The notes under the pieces were generated by a model. That model saw nothing but the letters and a program-made list of their open reading frames with translations. It did no database searches and was not told the origin of the DNA. DNA of 5,397 bases from Nitrospinae bacterium RIFCSPLOWO2_12_FULL_45_22 (lineage in GTDB: Bacteria; 2-12-FULL-45-22). The stretch's first letter is position 1, and each line of letters opens with the position of its first letter. Both the position numbers and the translations under genes were made by a program. Shown piece after piece: positions 4,894 to 5,397 of this stretch. The stretch is from positions 1 through 5,397 of the forward strand of contig MHDQ01000197.1 of the NCBI GenBank assembly GCA_001803565.1, given 5' to 3'.

Positions 4894-5062
4894 CTTAATC
4901 CGATTTGAGACGAACCAAGAGGACATTGGCAAAAAGCTTGGCATTAGCCAGAGCATGGCTAGCAGGCTGGAAAAAGGCAAGAACCCATCAGTTGAGCTTT
5001 TGCTGAAAATAAGCGAGGTTTTCGGGAAGTCTATGGACTGGATACTGAAGCACGAAGGATAA
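4868..5062 (+). CDS. Minimal XRE-family HTH protein
   Basis: This 64-residue protein is almost only an HTH domain: NQEDIGKKLGISQSMASRLEKG (16-37) holds helices 2 and 3, and NPSVELLLKISEVFGKSMDWIL (39-60) completes the fold. I chose ATG 4868 because a GGAAGAG SD lies 4-5 nt before it; the in-frame ATG at 4838 would add ten residues encoded within the ImmA acidic tail and has no clear SD. The gene overlaps ImmA by 26 bases in another frame, so it is third in the regulator operon. It lacks a dimerisation or cleavage domain. It might compete with the first XRE protein for operators, or form heterodimers with it, or it may be the C-terminal remnant of a longer regulator. Function beyond DNA binding is unknown. 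Confidence 0.8.
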   Translation: MVILDLKNNLIRFETNQEDIGKKLGISQSMASRLEKGKNPSVELLLKISEVFGKSMDWILKHEG

Positions 5063-5097
5063 GATAAGAACTTTGAACTGGTTGAGTAATGCATAAA

Positions 5098-5397
5098 CTA
5101 AACCCATTTTCTTGATTTCCATACACTTACGATCATAGTAGAAGATAGGTTCAGGTCTTGAATCTTGACTTTTTCTCGATAGTCAGCAATGTCAAAAGGA
5201 AAGACCTGACCCCATTGAACAGCCTTAAGGGCATCCCTGGATGCCTCAAAGAAGGCTAAAATTCCATCACCACCCACAGCCCATGCCTTGCCTCCAACCT
5301 TGTCTATCTCTTCCCTCAAGAGGTCTCTCTGTCGCTGGATGATGACGGCGGCCATATCGCCTTCTTCAGAGAAGATGGCAGTTGAGCCCTTCATATC
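5098..5397 (-). pseudogene. Class III adenylate/guanylate cyclase domain, 5' part only, truncated by repeat copy 2
   Basis: The frame enters from the right edge with DMKGSTAIF, the D-x-x-GST start of a class III nucleotidyl cyclase domain, whose first Asp is a metal ligand (codon 5397-5395). It continues through RQRDLLREEIDKVGGK and WAVGGDGILAFFE, where the Asp of GGDG (near 5268) is the second metal ligand, then RDALKAVQ. At 5214 the frame runs into the 76-bp element, which adds WGQVFPFDIADYREKVKIQDL before a stop at 5098-5100. The rest of the domain, including the downstream nucleotide-binding residues, is missing, so the product should be inactive. The true start is outside the window; the Met at 5394 is internal. 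It may have been an unrelated gene next to the island. Confidence 0.75.
5139..5214. repeat. Inverted-repeat (MITE/REP-like) element, copy 2
   Basis: This is the direct-repeat partner of 1187-1262, with 74 of 76 bases identical. The 12-bp arms are at 5148-5159 and 5201-5212 with one mismatch at 5150. It sits at the breakpoint of the cyclase frame. On the minus strand it keeps one frame open throughout, so it adds residues to the broken protein before the stop. Confidence 0.85.

Noticed and set aside
4771-5094. Minus-strand 107-residue frame opposite the ImmA end and second XRE gene
   Set aside because: The hydrophobic, Ser/Phe-rich composition is typical of antisense to Lys/Glu-rich coding sequence, and the plus strand encodes a good HTH.
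1187-5214. CRISPR array or tandem repeat
   Set aside because: Only two copies of the repeat exist, nearly 4 kb apart, with internal inverted arms rather than short regularly spaced units.

Overview
The window most resembles a defence or accessory island from a free-living bacterium of moderate GC content. Nearly every gene has a strong Shine-Dalgarno (SD) sequence, genes are packed with start/stop overlaps, and a short repeated element disrupts neighbouring genes. The gene styles and the repeat remind me of environmental Nitrospirota or Desulfobacterota genomes, but nothing here fixes the taxon.

Layout. Left edge (1-251, minus strand): a small unrecognised basic protein and possibly the first codons of a following gene. 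252-442 is intergenic and I see no convincing promoter in it. 443-1118 (plus): a PIN-domain RNase and a small partner, a toxin-antitoxin-like pair joined by translational coupling. 1119-1277: a remnant of a small reading frame and the first copy of a 76-bp inverted-repeat element. 1278-3545 (minus): a tight five-gene operon encoding, in transcription order, a 55-residue YjzC-like small protein, a 76-residue ubiquitin-like protein (Ubl), an E2-like protein, a JAB/JAMM peptidase and an E1-like activating enzyme. 3546-3712: a divergent control region with two good sigma70-type promoters and two copies of a TTAACC-N3-GCTTAA operator-like site. 3713-5062 (plus): an XRE repressor, an ImmA/IrrE metallopeptidase and a second, very small XRE protein. 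5098-5397 (minus): the truncated start of a class III nucleotidyl cyclase domain, interrupted by the second copy of the 76-bp element.

How it works together (inference). The core is a complete bacterial ubiquitin-like conjugation cassette of the kind grouped with Bil/Bub systems, some of which are antiphage. The divergent XRE plus ImmA pair looks like the CapH/CapP or ImmR/ImmA switch: the XRE protein would hold both promoters off, and the metallopeptidase would cleave it upon a damage or infection signal, releasing the conjugation operon. Points worth a second look are an E1 whose only non-zinc cysteine lies in the nucleotide-binding domain, an E2 with one cysteine at the classical position, a Ubl that already ends in a single glycine, the uncharacterised leader gene, and near-identical repeat elements bracketing the whole 3.9-kb module.
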